A DNA stretch of 64,000 bases from Immundisolibacter sp049322795 (lineage in GTDB: Bacteria > Pseudomonadota > Gammaproteobacteria > Immundisolibacterales > Immundisolibacteraceae), in NCBI GenBank assembly GCA_049322795.1, contig JBMOQH010000008.1, forward strand, positions 310,001-374,000, read 5' to 3'. Shown piece by piece: positions 8,192-16,328 of this stretch; position 1 is the stretch's first letter; each line of letters starts with the position of its first letter. The position numbers and the translations under genes were made by a program. The notes below the pieces were generated by a model. That model was not told the DNA's origin and made no database searches. It saw nothing but the letters and a program-made list of their open reading frames with translations.

Positions 8192-9537
8192 GCCCCAAAC
8201 CGCGCTCGCTGCGAGCGCGCCTGTGGGCGGTGGGCGCGACGGGCATGCTGCTCGCCGGATTGGCCGCATCGCTGGGGCTGGGCGAGGCGTTCGCGCGCGC
8301 GACCCTGGCGGATTTCGATCGCCGGCTCACCGACGATCTGCTCAGCCTGGCCGGTCTCGTTGAGCGAGGTCCGGCGCAAACGCTGGTACTCAAGCGCGAG
8401 CCCACGGACGATCGCTACTGGCGCCCGCTGTCGGGGCACTACTGGCTGGTGATCCACGACGGCGAACGGTTCCGGTCGCGCTCGCTGTGGGACACGGAAC
8501 TCGACCCGCCGGCGGCCTCCGCGGACGGCCGGCTGACGTTCGTGACCCTGCACGGGCCGCTTGGCCAGGAGCTGCGCGCAGCGGTTCAGCGGGTGCGCAT
8601 CGCCGGCGTGGCAGCGCCGGCCACCGTGGTTGCGGCGAGCGATGCCGCCGCGATCCGTGCCCGCATCCGGGAATTTCGCTGGTACGCCGGCGTCTCCGTC
8701 GCCGGACTGGTTCTGGTGCTGTTCGCCGTCGTCGCCTATCAGGTCTCCTATGGGCTGCGCCCGTTGCGAGGCATCGTCGCGACGCTCGCGCGGGTGCGCG
8801 AAGGGGACAGCCGGCGTCTCGAGCCAGACGCCATGCCCGACGAAGTCAAGCCACTGGCGGCCGACATCAACGCGCTGCTCGACCACCACGAACGGATGAT
8901 CGAACGCGCCCGCAACGCCGCCGGCGACCTTGCCCACGCACTGAAGACACCGCTTGCGGTGCTCGCCGCAGCCGCCGAACGCCCTGGGGACGATCTGCCT
9001 AGCGTAGTGGCTGATCAGACCGCACGGATGCGCGCGAGCGTCGAACGCCAGCTCACCGTCGCGGTGGTCGGTGACACCCGCAGCCGCACTCCGGTCGCGG
9101 AGGTCGCCATGCAACTGGCTTCGCTGATGGAACACCTTTACGCGAAGCGACGTCTCGAAATCGCCCTGGACGTTGCGCCGGCTGCCGTCTTCCAGGGCAA
9201 CCGCGCCGACCTTGAGGAAATGCTGGGCAACCTGCTCGACAACGCCTGCAAGTGGGCCACGGCGCGCATTACCGTCAGCGGGCGGGTGCGCGGCAGAAAT
9301 CTTGACCTGCGGGTCGCGGACGACGGCCCCGGAATGACGACCGATGCCGCCTTGGCGGCGCTCGGGCGCGGGGTGCGCCTCGATCAGCGCGTAGCCGGCT
9401 CGGGCTTGGGCCTCCCGATCGTGGTCGATCTCGCAACCAGTTACGGCGGCCGCTTGACCCTGGAGCCCGGGCCGGCCCGCGGCTTGGTGGCGCGCATCGA
9501 ACTTCCCGGCTCGCCAATGGAAGCGGAGTCCGCATGA
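8188..9537 (+). CDS. Sensor histidine kinase (PhoQ/QseC-like)
   Basis: This is a 449-residue membrane kinase. It has TM1 (about residues 14-36), a periplasmic sensor of about 130 residues, TM2 (about 166-188), a HAMP linker and a DHp domain with phospho-acceptor His250 in GDLAHALKTPL. The catalytic ATPase domain follows with the N-box NLLDNACKWA, G1 box DDGPGM and G2 box GSGLGLPIV. It is the last main gene of the PepSY operon and starts with GTG overlapping the regulator stop. The periplasmic domain has no recognisable fold, so the signal is unknown. PhoQ relatives sense divalent cations or peptides, which is only a family hint. Confidence 0.92.
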   Translation: MSPKPRSLRARLWAVGATGMLLAGLAASLGLGEAFARATLADFDRRLTDDLLSLAGLVERGPAQTLVLKREPTDDRYWRPLSGHYWLVIHDGERFRSRSLWDTELDPPAASADGRLTFVTLHGPLGQELRAAVQRVRIAGVAAPATVVAASDAAAIRARIREFRWYAGVSVAGLVLVLFAVVAYQVSYGLRPLRGIVATLARVREGDSRRLEPDAMPDEVKPLAADINALLDHHERMIERARNAAGDLAHALKTPLAVLAAAAERPGDDLPSVVADQTARMRASVERQLTVAVVGDTRSRTPVAEVAMQLASLMEHLYAKRRLEIALDVAPAAVFQGNRADLEEMLGNLLDNACKWATARITVSGRVRGRNLDLRVADDGPGMTTDAALAALGRGVRLDQRVAGSGLGLPIVVDLATSYGGRLTLEPGPARGLVARIELPGSPMEAESA

Positions 9538-9611
9538 GTGAATGGAGCGTCCTCGGCAACTCCGGCGGCCTCGAGACGGCCGAAATAGCGCCCTGGCCGG
9601 CCGATCGCTGA
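9534..9611 (+). CDS. Possible 25-residue peptide overlapping the kinase stop
   Basis: An ATGA overlap with the kinase stop opens a 25-codon frame (MSEWSVLGNSGG...PADR). The tight coupling is what one expects of a translated reading frame, but the peptide resembles nothing I know and may be chance. It could also be the start of a gene truncated by a rearrangement, since the next 400 bases hold no intact gene. Confidence 0.2.
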   Translation: MSEWSVLGNSGGLETAEIAPWPADR

Positions 9612-10033
9612 GCTGCGAATAAGTTCACGCCGCGAAAATGCGCCGTGTCATTGAGCGAGACGATCGGCCCGCTGTGGACGGGGATGTCACCAGGAGCGGG
9701 AGAGCACACGGCTGAAGGAGTTGGTGGCCGATGCCTTGCTCGGGACGCGGGGAAGGAGCTGTCACTGCGTCCGCCGCCTGGACGAGGTTTGCGACACCCA
9801 CGGCGCCCTATGAGTGATCCACCCGAAAATCGAATCGTTCGGTGGCGGGCTACGGCGCGCTGCGTCGGCCAGACAACTCACAACCAAGACGATCACATTT
9901 ACCACCAGGCTCTATACCCAACCGCCACTCGGGGCGGAGCCGTTCGTCGGCGTGTAAAACGGTCGGAACCCAGCCCCGGGCGAAACGTGCGAAACCACCT
10001 GTGCCCGGCGGCCAGCGTCTGAGCAACAGCCAA
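9612..10033 (+). other. Non-coding or decayed stretch
   Basis: There is no convincing intact gene in these about 420 bases. A frame from 9724 to 9957 is protein-like (a CHCVRRLDEVCDTHG piece, then VIHPKIESFGGGLRR) but is interrupted by TGA at 9811 and has no recognised relative. It may be the remains of a lost gene. I saw no RNA gene or repeat here. Confidence 0.3.
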
Positions 10034-10429
10034 TCAGCGATGGGGCGTTATAGCGCCAGGATCCTGCAGGCCGGTCGGCCGCGCAGGCCGCGGCGCCGAC
10101 TGTTCGAGCTCGCGGATCAGGCGCTGACCTTGCACCCGCTGTCCATCCGCGCTGGTCACGCCCGGCGGCACGGCTCTGCGCTGGCGTTCGCCGGTCAGTT
10201 CGCGCAGCGTTTCGGTACGCACCGCGTCGGCGTCGCGAACACAGCCGGCGTAGTTGGCGCGGCCGGCGCAGTCGCGCAGGGCGCGGGTGTGGCGCGATTC
10301 GGCCTCGGTCTGTGCCCGCCGGACGTCTGCAGTTGTGTCGTCGGCGCTGTTTGCTGGACCGGCATCCGTCGCCTGCACGGCACCGCAGGCAGCCAGCCAC
10401 AGGAGCACACATTTCAGCCACGAGGACAT
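10034..10429 (-). CDS. Secreted hypothetical protein with a paired-cysteine helix
   Basis: This is a 131-residue protein with a signal peptide (MSSWLKCVLLWLAACGAVQA, likely cut after residue 20). The mature part is charged and helical: RALRDCAGRANYAGCVRDAD carries two cysteines eight residues apart, a spacing seen in small periplasmic helical-hairpin proteins of unknown function. The C-terminus is rich in Arg and Pro and probably disordered. It is encoded 29 bases after the thioesterase gene on the same strand and is probably cotranscribed. I do not recognise a family with certainty. Confidence 0.6.
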   Translation of the reverse strand: MSSWLKCVLLWLAACGAVQATDAGPANSADDTTADVRRAQTEAESRHTRALRDCAGRANYAGCVRDADAVRTETLRELTGERQRRAVPPGVTSADGQRVQGQRLIRELEQSAPRPARPTGLQDPGAITPHR

Positions 10430-10458
10430 CGTTGAAGCCCTGGCGCGGCGAAGTGCTC

Positions 10459-10848
10459 TCAGTCCAGCGCCGGCACCGGTCGCGGGCGGCGCTGCTCGTC
10501 GACGGCAACGAAGGTGGCGGTGGCCTCGGTGACCTTGACCACCTGCCCCGGATTTTCGGCGCGCGTGGCGTGGGCTTCGAGGTGCAGGGTGAGCGAGGTG
10601 CGACCGACGCGCACGACGCGGCCGAAGCAGCTGAGCAGATCCCCCACGAACACCGGCTGGTGGAACTCGAAGGCGTTCATGGCGACGGTCACGACCCGGC
10701 CGCGGGCGCGGCGGCTGGCGACGATACCGCCGGCGAGGTCGATCTGCGACATGATCCAGCCGCCGAAGATGTCGCCGGCGGGATTCGTGTCGGCCGGCAT
10801 GGCCAGCACGCGGATGGCCGGCTCGGTGCCGGCGAGTACGGGATCCAT
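10459..10848 (-). CDS. Acyl-CoA thioesterase, YciA-like hotdog fold
   Basis: YciA-type enzymes hydrolyse acyl-CoAs to free acids and CoA in the cytosol. The 129 residues have the family signature: MPADTNPAGDIFGGWIMSQID at about 17-37, with the catalytic Asp after NPAG, then the hotdog helix, then VTVAMNAFEFHQPVFVGDLL. The length is that of a single hotdog domain. The ATG at 10848 is the first in frame after the tRNA gene region. A closely related cytosolic thioesterase subfamily cannot be excluded, and the substrate range cannot be read from sequence. Confidence 0.88.
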   Translation of the reverse strand: MDPVLAGTEPAIRVLAMPADTNPAGDIFGGWIMSQIDLAGGIVASRRARGRVVTVAMNAFEFHQPVFVGDLLSCFGRVVRVGRTSLTLHLEAHATRAENPGQVVKVTEATATFVAVDEQRRPRPVPALD

Positions 10849-10922
10849 CGGCGCGGAGCCCCTTGAAATGGCGCCTGCGCGCCCAATGTAGGTGCCGTAG
10901 AGGCGGTTGGCCGCCCGACGAC

Positions 10923-10998
10923 TGGCGCTCCCTAGGGGACTCGAACCCCTGTTTTCGCCGTGAGAGGGCGACGTCCTGGGCCACTAGACGAAGGGAGC
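10923..10998 (-). tRNA. tRNA-Glu (anticodon CTC), CCA encoded
   Basis: On the minus strand the acceptor GCTCCCT pairs with AGGGAGC, followed by discriminator G and a genomic CCA (76 bases in all). The T arm reads CAGGGGTTCGAGTCCCCT. The anticodon arm reads CGCC-CTCTCAC-GGCG, which puts CTC at the anticodon positions, so the tRNA decodes GAG. It lies between the thioesterase gene and pcnB. Confidence 0.95.
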
Positions 10999-11099
10999 AG
11001 GTGGCCTGCAAGGCAAGCTGCTACTATAACCCACACACGTCCTGACGCGACAGGCGGGCACCATGCCTGCCCCCGGGACGCACCCGCCAAACGAGACCT

Positions 11100-12443
11100 A
11101 TGCCGGATACCTCTCTCGGTCCGCCCCGCATCCTGTCCCGCGCCGAACATTCGATTTCCCGCGCGCACATCAGCAAGAACGCGCTGAACGTGCTCTACGG
11201 CCTGCACAAGGCCGGCTACGAGGCCTGCCTGGTCGGTGGCGGCGTGCGTGATCTGCTGCTGGGCGCGACGCCCAAGGATTTCGACATCGCCACCAACGCC
11301 CTGCCCGAGCAGGTGCGCGCCACCTTTCGCAACAGTCGGCTGATCGGCCGCCGGTTCCGCCTGGCGCACGTCCACTACGGACCGGAAATCATCGAAGTCG
11401 CCACCTACCGCGCCTCGCACGACAAGGCCGAGGACGACGACGAGGCGCGTCTGGACGGCGACCGCATCCTGCGCGACAACGTTTACGGCACGCGCGAGGA
11501 AGACGTGATCCGGCGCGATTTCACCGTCAACGCGCTCTATTACCGCATCGAGGACTTCTCGCTGATCGATCACGTGGGCGCGCTCGAGGACATCGAGCAG
11601 CGGCGTCTGCGCACCATCGGCGACGCCGAGCAGCGCTATCGCGAGGATCCGGTGCGCATGCTGCGCGCGGTGCGCCTGGCGGCCAAGCTCGGCTTGAGCA
11701 TCGAGTCCGCCACCGAGGCGCCGCTGTTCGATCTGGGTTATCTGCTCGAAACGGTGCCGCAGGCGCGCCTGTTCGACGAGGCCGTCAAGCTGCTGCTCGC
11801 CGGCCACGGCGTGCGCAGTTACGAGCTGCTGTGTCAGTACCGCTTGCTGGATTACCTGTTCCCGATCGAGTCGTCGACGCTCGAACCCGAGCGTGACCGG
11901 CTGATCCAGGCGGCGCTCGCCAACACCGACCAGCGCGTAGCGGCGGGCCTGCCGGTGACGCCGGCATTCCTGATTGCCGTGTTGCTGTGGGGGCCGCTGC
12001 AGGAATCGATGGCGCGGCAGCTGGTGCGTGGGGTGTCCGAGCACGATGCGCTGCTCAGCGCCCAGGAGCATGTGCTGCGTGACCAGAACGATTTGCTCGC
12101 CGTGCCCAAGCGCTTCACGCTGCCGGCGGCCGAAATCTGGGCACTGCAGGGCAGGATGACGCGCCGCCGCCAACCCGGTCGCCTGCTCGGGCATCCGCGC
12201 TTTCGCGCGGCGTTCGACTTCCTCGCGCTGCGGGCGCAGATCGATGCCGATCTGCAAGGCCACGTGGAGTACTGGGCGGCGCACCTGAGCGGTGTCGAGT
12301 TGCCAGCGGCCACCGATCTCCCGGACGACGAGCCTGCCCCCGGCGCCGGGGCGGATGATCAGGCGCCGCGGCGTCGCCGGCGCCGCCGCGGGCGCCGGCG
12401 TGGCGCATCGGCAGCGCCACAACAGGCCGCCGCCGACGCATGA
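11100..12443 (+). CDS. pcnB: Poly(A) polymerase I
   Basis: PcnB adds 3' poly(A) tails to RNAs and so promotes their decay. The 447 residues have the class II nucleotidyltransferase head (LVGGGVRDLLLGATPKDFDI near 45-65, with the metal-binding DFD), the IGRRFRLAHVHYG motif and the RRDFTVNALYY motif. The C-terminal extension is strongly basic (PRRRRRRRGRRRG region near 420-437), as in PcnB rather than CCA enzymes. It overlaps folK by ATGA, the same pcnB-folK arrangement as in E. coli. Confidence 0.95.
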   Translation: MPDTSLGPPRILSRAEHSISRAHISKNALNVLYGLHKAGYEACLVGGGVRDLLLGATPKDFDIATNALPEQVRATFRNSRLIGRRFRLAHVHYGPEIIEVATYRASHDKAEDDDEARLDGDRILRDNVYGTREEDVIRRDFTVNALYYRIEDFSLIDHVGALEDIEQRRLRTIGDAEQRYREDPVRMLRAVRLAAKLGLSIESATEAPLFDLGYLLETVPQARLFDEAVKLLLAGHGVRSYELLCQYRLLDYLFPIESSTLEPERDRLIQAALANTDQRVAAGLPVTPAFLIAVLLWGPLQESMARQLVRGVSEHDALLSAQEHVLRDQNDLLAVPKRFTLPAAEIWALQGRMTRRRQPGRLLGHPRFRAAFDFLALRAQIDADLQGHVEYWAAHLSGVELPAATDLPDDEPAPGAGADDQAPRRRRRRRGRRRGASAAPQQAAADA

Positions 12444-12955
12444 GGCGCGTCGCCTTCATCGGTCTCGGAGCCAATCTGGACGATCCCGCCGCTCAGATTG
12501 AGCAGGCGCTGTGTGCCATCGCGGCTTTGCGAAACACTGCCCTCAGTCGGCGTTCGAGCCTGTATCTGAGCCGCCCGATGGGGCCAGCCGATCAGCCCGA
12601 TTACGTGAACGCCGTGGCGCGGGTCGAAACCGAGCTCGGCGCGCTCGACCTGCTGACCGAGTTGCTGGCGATCGAGCGGCGGCAGGGCCGCCAGCGCAGC
12701 GCCGGCCAGCGCAATGGACCCCGCACGCTGGATCTCGACCTGCTCCTGTATGGCGATGACGTCTGCGATGACCCAGAGCTGACGCTGCCGCACCCGGGCG
12801 CGCATGCGCGCGACTTCGTTCTGGCGCCGTTGGCGGAGATCGCGCCGGACGCGGTCATTCCCGGCCACGGCGCGGTCGTCGAGCTGTTGGGCCGGTGTGC
12901 CCGCCACGGCGTGCAAAGGGTATCGACCCCGACTCGGGTCGCGCTTGCGGGCTGA
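12440..12955 (+). CDS. folK: 2-amino-4-hydroxy-6-hydroxymethyldihydropteridine pyrophosphokinase
   Basis: FolK transfers pyrophosphate from ATP to the pterin in folate synthesis. The 171 residues start FIGLGANLDDPAAQI (family GLGSNLG pattern) and contain the signature NGPRTLDLDLLLYGD near residue 93, with the two Asp that bind Mg, then the LPHPGAHARDFVLAPL motif. The start overlaps the pcnB stop. panB begins 63 bases downstream. Confidence 0.96.
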   Translation: MRRVAFIGLGANLDDPAAQIEQALCAIAALRNTALSRRSSLYLSRPMGPADQPDYVNAVARVETELGALDLLTELLAIERRQGRQRSAGQRNGPRTLDLDLLLYGDDVCDDPELTLPHPGAHARDFVLAPLAEIAPDAVIPGHGAVVELLGRCARHGVQRVSTPTRVALAG

Positions 12956-13018
12956 TCCGCCCCTCATCAAGAATTGCGCCCCCGCAGCCCCTGCCGGCTG
13001 CCGCGCGGAGCCCGCATC

Positions 13019-13813
13019 ATGGCCGTCACCGTCGATACCCTGCGCAAGATGAAACAGGCCGGCCAGCGCATCGCCTCGCTGACCGCCTACGACTATTCCT
13101 TCGCGCGCCTGCTGGACCAGGCGGGCGTCGACGCGGTGCTGGTCGGCGATTCGCTCGGCAACGTGATGCAGGGCCAGGCCACCACCGTGCCGGTGACGCT
13201 CGACGAGATGGTCTATCACACGCGCTGCGTGGCGCGCGGCATCGAGCGTGCGCTGCTGATGGCCGACCTGCCGTTTCTGAGCTATCAGGAAAGCCCGGTC
13301 CAGGCGTTGCGCAGCGCCGGGCGGCTGATGAAGGAAGGCCTGGCGCACATGGTCAAGCTCGAGGGCGGCGCCGCCATGGCGCCGACGGTCGAGTTTCTGG
13401 TCGAGCGCGGCGTGCCGGTGTGCGGGCATCTGGGTCTGACGCCGCAGTCCGTGCACCAGCTCGGCGGCTACAAGGTGCAGGGCCGCGGCGAGGTGGCAGC
13501 GCAGCGCCTCGTCGATGACGCGCTGGCGCTGCAGCGGGCCGGCGCGGCGGTGCTGGTGCTGGAGGCGGTGCCGCGCGCGCTCGCGGCGCGCGTCACGGGC
13601 GAACTGACCATCCCCACCATCGGCATCGGCGCCGGCGCGCAGTGCGACGGCCAGGTGCTGGTGCTGCAGGACATGCTCGGCATGACGGCGCAGCCGGCGC
13701 GTTTCGTGCGCAATTTTCTCGCCGGCCACGACGATCTCGCCGGCGCCTTCGACGCCTACGTGAAGGCGGTCAAGGACGGCAGCTTCCCGGCCGCCGAGCA
13801 CGGTTACGACTGA
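13019..13813 (+). CDS. panB: 3-methyl-2-oxobutanoate hydroxymethyltransferase
   Basis: PanB transfers a hydroxymethyl group from methylene-tetrahydrofolate to alpha-ketoisovalerate, giving ketopantoate. The protein has 264 residues, the family length. Visible are LTAYDYSFARLLDQAG, the metal-binding VGDSLGNVMQG near residue 42, KLEGG near 115 and GIGAGAQCDGQVLVLQDMLG near 202. The ATG at 13019 follows a GCGGAG site. It is translationally coupled to panC (TGATG). Confidence 0.97.
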   Translation: MAVTVDTLRKMKQAGQRIASLTAYDYSFARLLDQAGVDAVLVGDSLGNVMQGQATTVPVTLDEMVYHTRCVARGIERALLMADLPFLSYQESPVQALRSAGRLMKEGLAHMVKLEGGAAMAPTVEFLVERGVPVCGHLGLTPQSVHQLGGYKVQGRGEVAAQRLVDDALALQRAGAAVLVLEAVPRALAARVTGELTIPTIGIGAGAQCDGQVLVLQDMLGMTAQPARFVRNFLAGHDDLAGAFDAYVKAVKDGSFPAAEHGYD

Positions 13814-14682
13814 TGCTGCGCGTGTCGGATGCGGCCACGCTGCGCGCGACGGTCGACGCCTGGCGCAGGGCCGGCGAGCGCATCGGCTTCGTGCCGACCA
13901 TGGGCAACATCCACGAGGGCCACCTGCGCCTGGTGGATGCCGCGCGCCGGCACGCCACGCGCGTGGTGGCGAGCGTGTTCGTGAACCCGACCCAGTTCGA
14001 CCGCACCGACGACTTCGAGCGCTACCCGCGCACGCTGGACGCCGACGCCGCCGCGCTGGCGGGGCGCGGCGTGGACCTGCTGCTGGCCCCGACGGTGGAC
14101 GTGATGTACCCGGACGGGCTCGATCTCGCTGCGCATGTGGAGCCGACGCACAGCGCGCAGCCGCTGGAGGGCGAGTTCCGGCCCGGACACTTTCGTGGCA
14201 TGGCCACCGTGGTGACCAAGCTGCTGAACCTGGTCCAACCCGACTGCGCCGTGTTCGGCGAGAAGGACTATCAGCAGCTCGCCGTGGTGCGGGCGGTGGT
14301 GCGCGAACTGCTGCTGCCGGTCGAGATCATCGGCCTGCCGACCGTGCGCGAGGCGGACGGTCTTGCCATGAGCTCGCGCAACCAGTACCTGACGCCGGCC
14401 GAACGCGGCCTGGCACCGCGCCTGCACGCCGCCCTGCAGGAGGCAGCCGGGGAGGGCGCAGCGACCAGTGCACCGCTGGCGGCCATCGAGGCGCATCAGA
14501 CCAAGGTACTGAACGACTGCGGTTTTCGGGTTGAATATTTCCAATTTCGCGATGCACAATTGCGCCCCGCCGCGCCGGCCGACCGTCAGCGCGTGGTTTT
14601 GGCAGCTGCCTGGCTCGGGAAGGCCAGGCTGATCGACAACCAGCCCTTTGACGTCGCCGGCGGCCAGGAAACGCCGATCTGA
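13813..14682 (+). CDS. panC: Pantothenate synthetase
   Basis: PanC condenses pantoate with beta-alanine using ATP. The 289 residues show the nucleotidyl-transferase motif FVPTMGNIHEGH near 30-41 (HxGH class), SVFVNPTQF near 57, FGEKDYQQL near 150 and MSSRNQYL near 187, the KMSKS-equivalent. The start overlaps the panB stop by one base. panD follows after 33 bases, so the whole panBCD set appears in one transcription unit with pcnB-folK. Confidence 0.97.
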   Translation: MLRVSDAATLRATVDAWRRAGERIGFVPTMGNIHEGHLRLVDAARRHATRVVASVFVNPTQFDRTDDFERYPRTLDADAAALAGRGVDLLLAPTVDVMYPDGLDLAAHVEPTHSAQPLEGEFRPGHFRGMATVVTKLLNLVQPDCAVFGEKDYQQLAVVRAVVRELLLPVEIIGLPTVREADGLAMSSRNQYLTPAERGLAPRLHAALQEAAGEGAATSAPLAAIEAHQTKVLNDCGFRVEYFQFRDAQLRPAAPADRQRVVLAAAWLGKARLIDNQPFDVAGGQETPI

Positions 14683-14715
14683 TCGTCCACACGCCAGTCA
14701 CCGCAGGTACAGGCA

Positions 14716-15096
14716 ATGATTCAGTACATGCTGAAGGCCAAGCTGCACCGGGTCACCGTGACCCGGGTCGAGCTTGACTACGAGGGCTCCTGCGCCATCG
14801 ACGCCGACCTGCTGGATGCCGCCGGCATCCGCGAGTACGAGCAGATCGACATCTACAACATCGCCAACGGCGAGCGCTTCACCACCTATGCCATCCGCGC
14901 CGAGCGCGGCAGCCGGGTCATCTCGGTGAACGGCGCCGCCGCCCACAAGGCGAATGTGGGCGACAAGGTCATCATCGCCGCCTACTGCGGGCTCGACCGC
15001 GCCGAGGTGCTCACGCACAAGCCGCGCCTGGTCTACGTGGACGCCAACAACGGCATCACCCGCATCGGCAACGACATTCCCGAACAGGCGGCCTGA
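14716..15096 (+). CDS. panD: Aspartate 1-decarboxylase (pyruvoyl-dependent)
   Basis: PanD makes beta-alanine for pantothenate by decarboxylating aspartate. The 126-residue proenzyme has the self-cleavage site at Gly24-Ser25 (YEGSCAID), which generates the pyruvoyl group on Ser25. Tyr58-region NGERFTTYA and the INGAAA-type loop (SVNGAAAHKANVGD) are present. It completes the local pantothenate pathway with panB and panC. Confidence 0.97.
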   Translation: MIQYMLKAKLHRVTVTRVELDYEGSCAIDADLLDAAGIREYEQIDIYNIANGERFTTYAIRAERGSRVISVNGAAAHKANVGDKVIIAAYCGLDRAEVLTHKPRLVYVDANNGITRIGNDIPEQAA

Positions 15097-15226
15097 GCCG
15101 CACGGCGCCCGCCGCAACGCGCGGGCAATTCACGCTATAAACCTCCCCCAGCGGCGCGCGCCCCGGCGACGTGCGCCGCACGACGCTGTGCGCGCCATCG
15201 GTTCGAGCTTCCGCGGGAGGAGACGC

Positions 15227-16321
15227 ATGCGCAGATTGCTGCTGCCAGCTGCCGTGCTGGGCTGGCTGTTCGCCGGGTTGCCCGGGCTATCGGGGCTGGC
15301 CGTGGCCGACGAGGAGGCGGCGCCGGTGTCGGTGGCCCGCGTCGAGCACGTCGCGCCGCAGGCCGACTGGGTGTTGCCGGGCACGGTCCTGGCGCGGCGC
15401 AGCGCCCTGCTGTCGGTGGAAGTGGCCGGCGTGGTGGCGGAACTGCGTGTCGACGACGGCGACGCGGTGCGCGCCGGCGATGTGCTGCTGCGGCTGCGCG
15501 ACCGGCCGCAGGCGCTGGCACTCGATGCCGCGCGCGCCGATCTGCGGCGCGCGCAGGCGGCGACCGAACTCGCAGCGGTGCAGGAACGCCGGCAGGCCAG
15601 CCTGCTCGCCCAGCGCATGACGCCCGAGGACAGCCACGACCAGGCGCGCGCGCAGCACCGTCAGGCGCTGGCCGATACCGCCGCGGCGCGGGCGCGCGTG
15701 GCCTTGCTCGAAGACGAACTCGCCCGCCATGCCCTGAAGGCCCCCTTCGATGGCGTGATCGCCAGGAAGCGCACCGAGCTCGGCGCCTGGGTGCGCCCCG
15801 GCGATGGCGTGCTGGAGCTGGTCGAGACGGGCGCGCTGCGCGTCGAGTTCGCCCTGCCACAGGCGCATTTCAGCGCGGTGCATGCCGGCACGCCGGTCAC
15901 GCTGCGTTTCGATGCCGTGTCCGGCCCGCCGGTGACGGCGCAGGTGTCGCAGCTCATCCCGGTCGGCCAGGAGGCGGCGCGCAGCTTTCGCGTGCGCATC
16001 GAATTGCCCAATCCCGACCGGCGCTACGCCCCCGGCATGTCGGTGGACGTGACGCTGCCCACCAGCGCTGACGACCGACCGGTGGCCACCGTGCCGGCCG
16101 ACGCGCTGGTGCGCCGCCCCGACGGCGGCGCCGTGGTGTGGACGGTGCGCGGCGAGGGCGAGGCGCTGCAGGCGACGCCGGTGCCGGTGCAGCCCGGCCG
16201 GGCGCTCGGCGATCGCGTCGAGCTGCAGGGCAGCGAGCTGCCGGCGGGCACGCGCGTGGTGGTGCACGGCAACGAGCGCCTGCGCCCGGGGCAGGCGCTG
16301 CGCATCGTCGGCGGGTCCTGA
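15227..16321 (+). CDS. RND efflux periplasmic adaptor (membrane fusion protein)
   Basis: Adaptors of this type bridge an inner-membrane RND pump and an outer-membrane channel. The 364 residues open with a signal peptide (MRRLLLPAAVLGWLFAGLPG, cut near VADEE). A beta-barrel and lipoyl half-motif follow (VAGVVAELRVDDGDAVRAGD), then an alpha-helical hairpin (about 95-140), the second lipoyl half (LKAPFDGVIARKRTELGAWV) and the barrel (VRVEF...LRF). The ATG at 15227 sits behind GGGAGGAG. The pump gene follows after seven bases. No outer-membrane channel gene is adjacent, so the pair may use a shared TolC-like protein. Confidence 0.9.
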   Translation: MRRLLLPAAVLGWLFAGLPGLSGLAVADEEAAPVSVARVEHVAPQADWVLPGTVLARRSALLSVEVAGVVAELRVDDGDAVRAGDVLLRLRDRPQALALDAARADLRRAQAATELAAVQERRQASLLAQRMTPEDSHDQARAQHRQALADTAAARARVALLEDELARHALKAPFDGVIARKRTELGAWVRPGDGVLELVETGALRVEFALPQAHFSAVHAGTPVTLRFDAVSGPPVTAQVSQLIPVGQEAARSFRVRIELPNPDRRYAPGMSVDVTLPTSADDRPVATVPADALVRRPDGGAVVWTVRGEGEALQATPVPVQPGRALGDRVELQGSELPAGTRVVVHGNERLRPGQALRIVGGS

Positions 16322-16328
16322 GGCGGTC

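Noticed and set aside
15100..15135. Terminator after panD
   Set aside because: A GCCCGC/GCGGGC hairpin is present, but no T-run follows, so there is no support for an intrinsic terminator.
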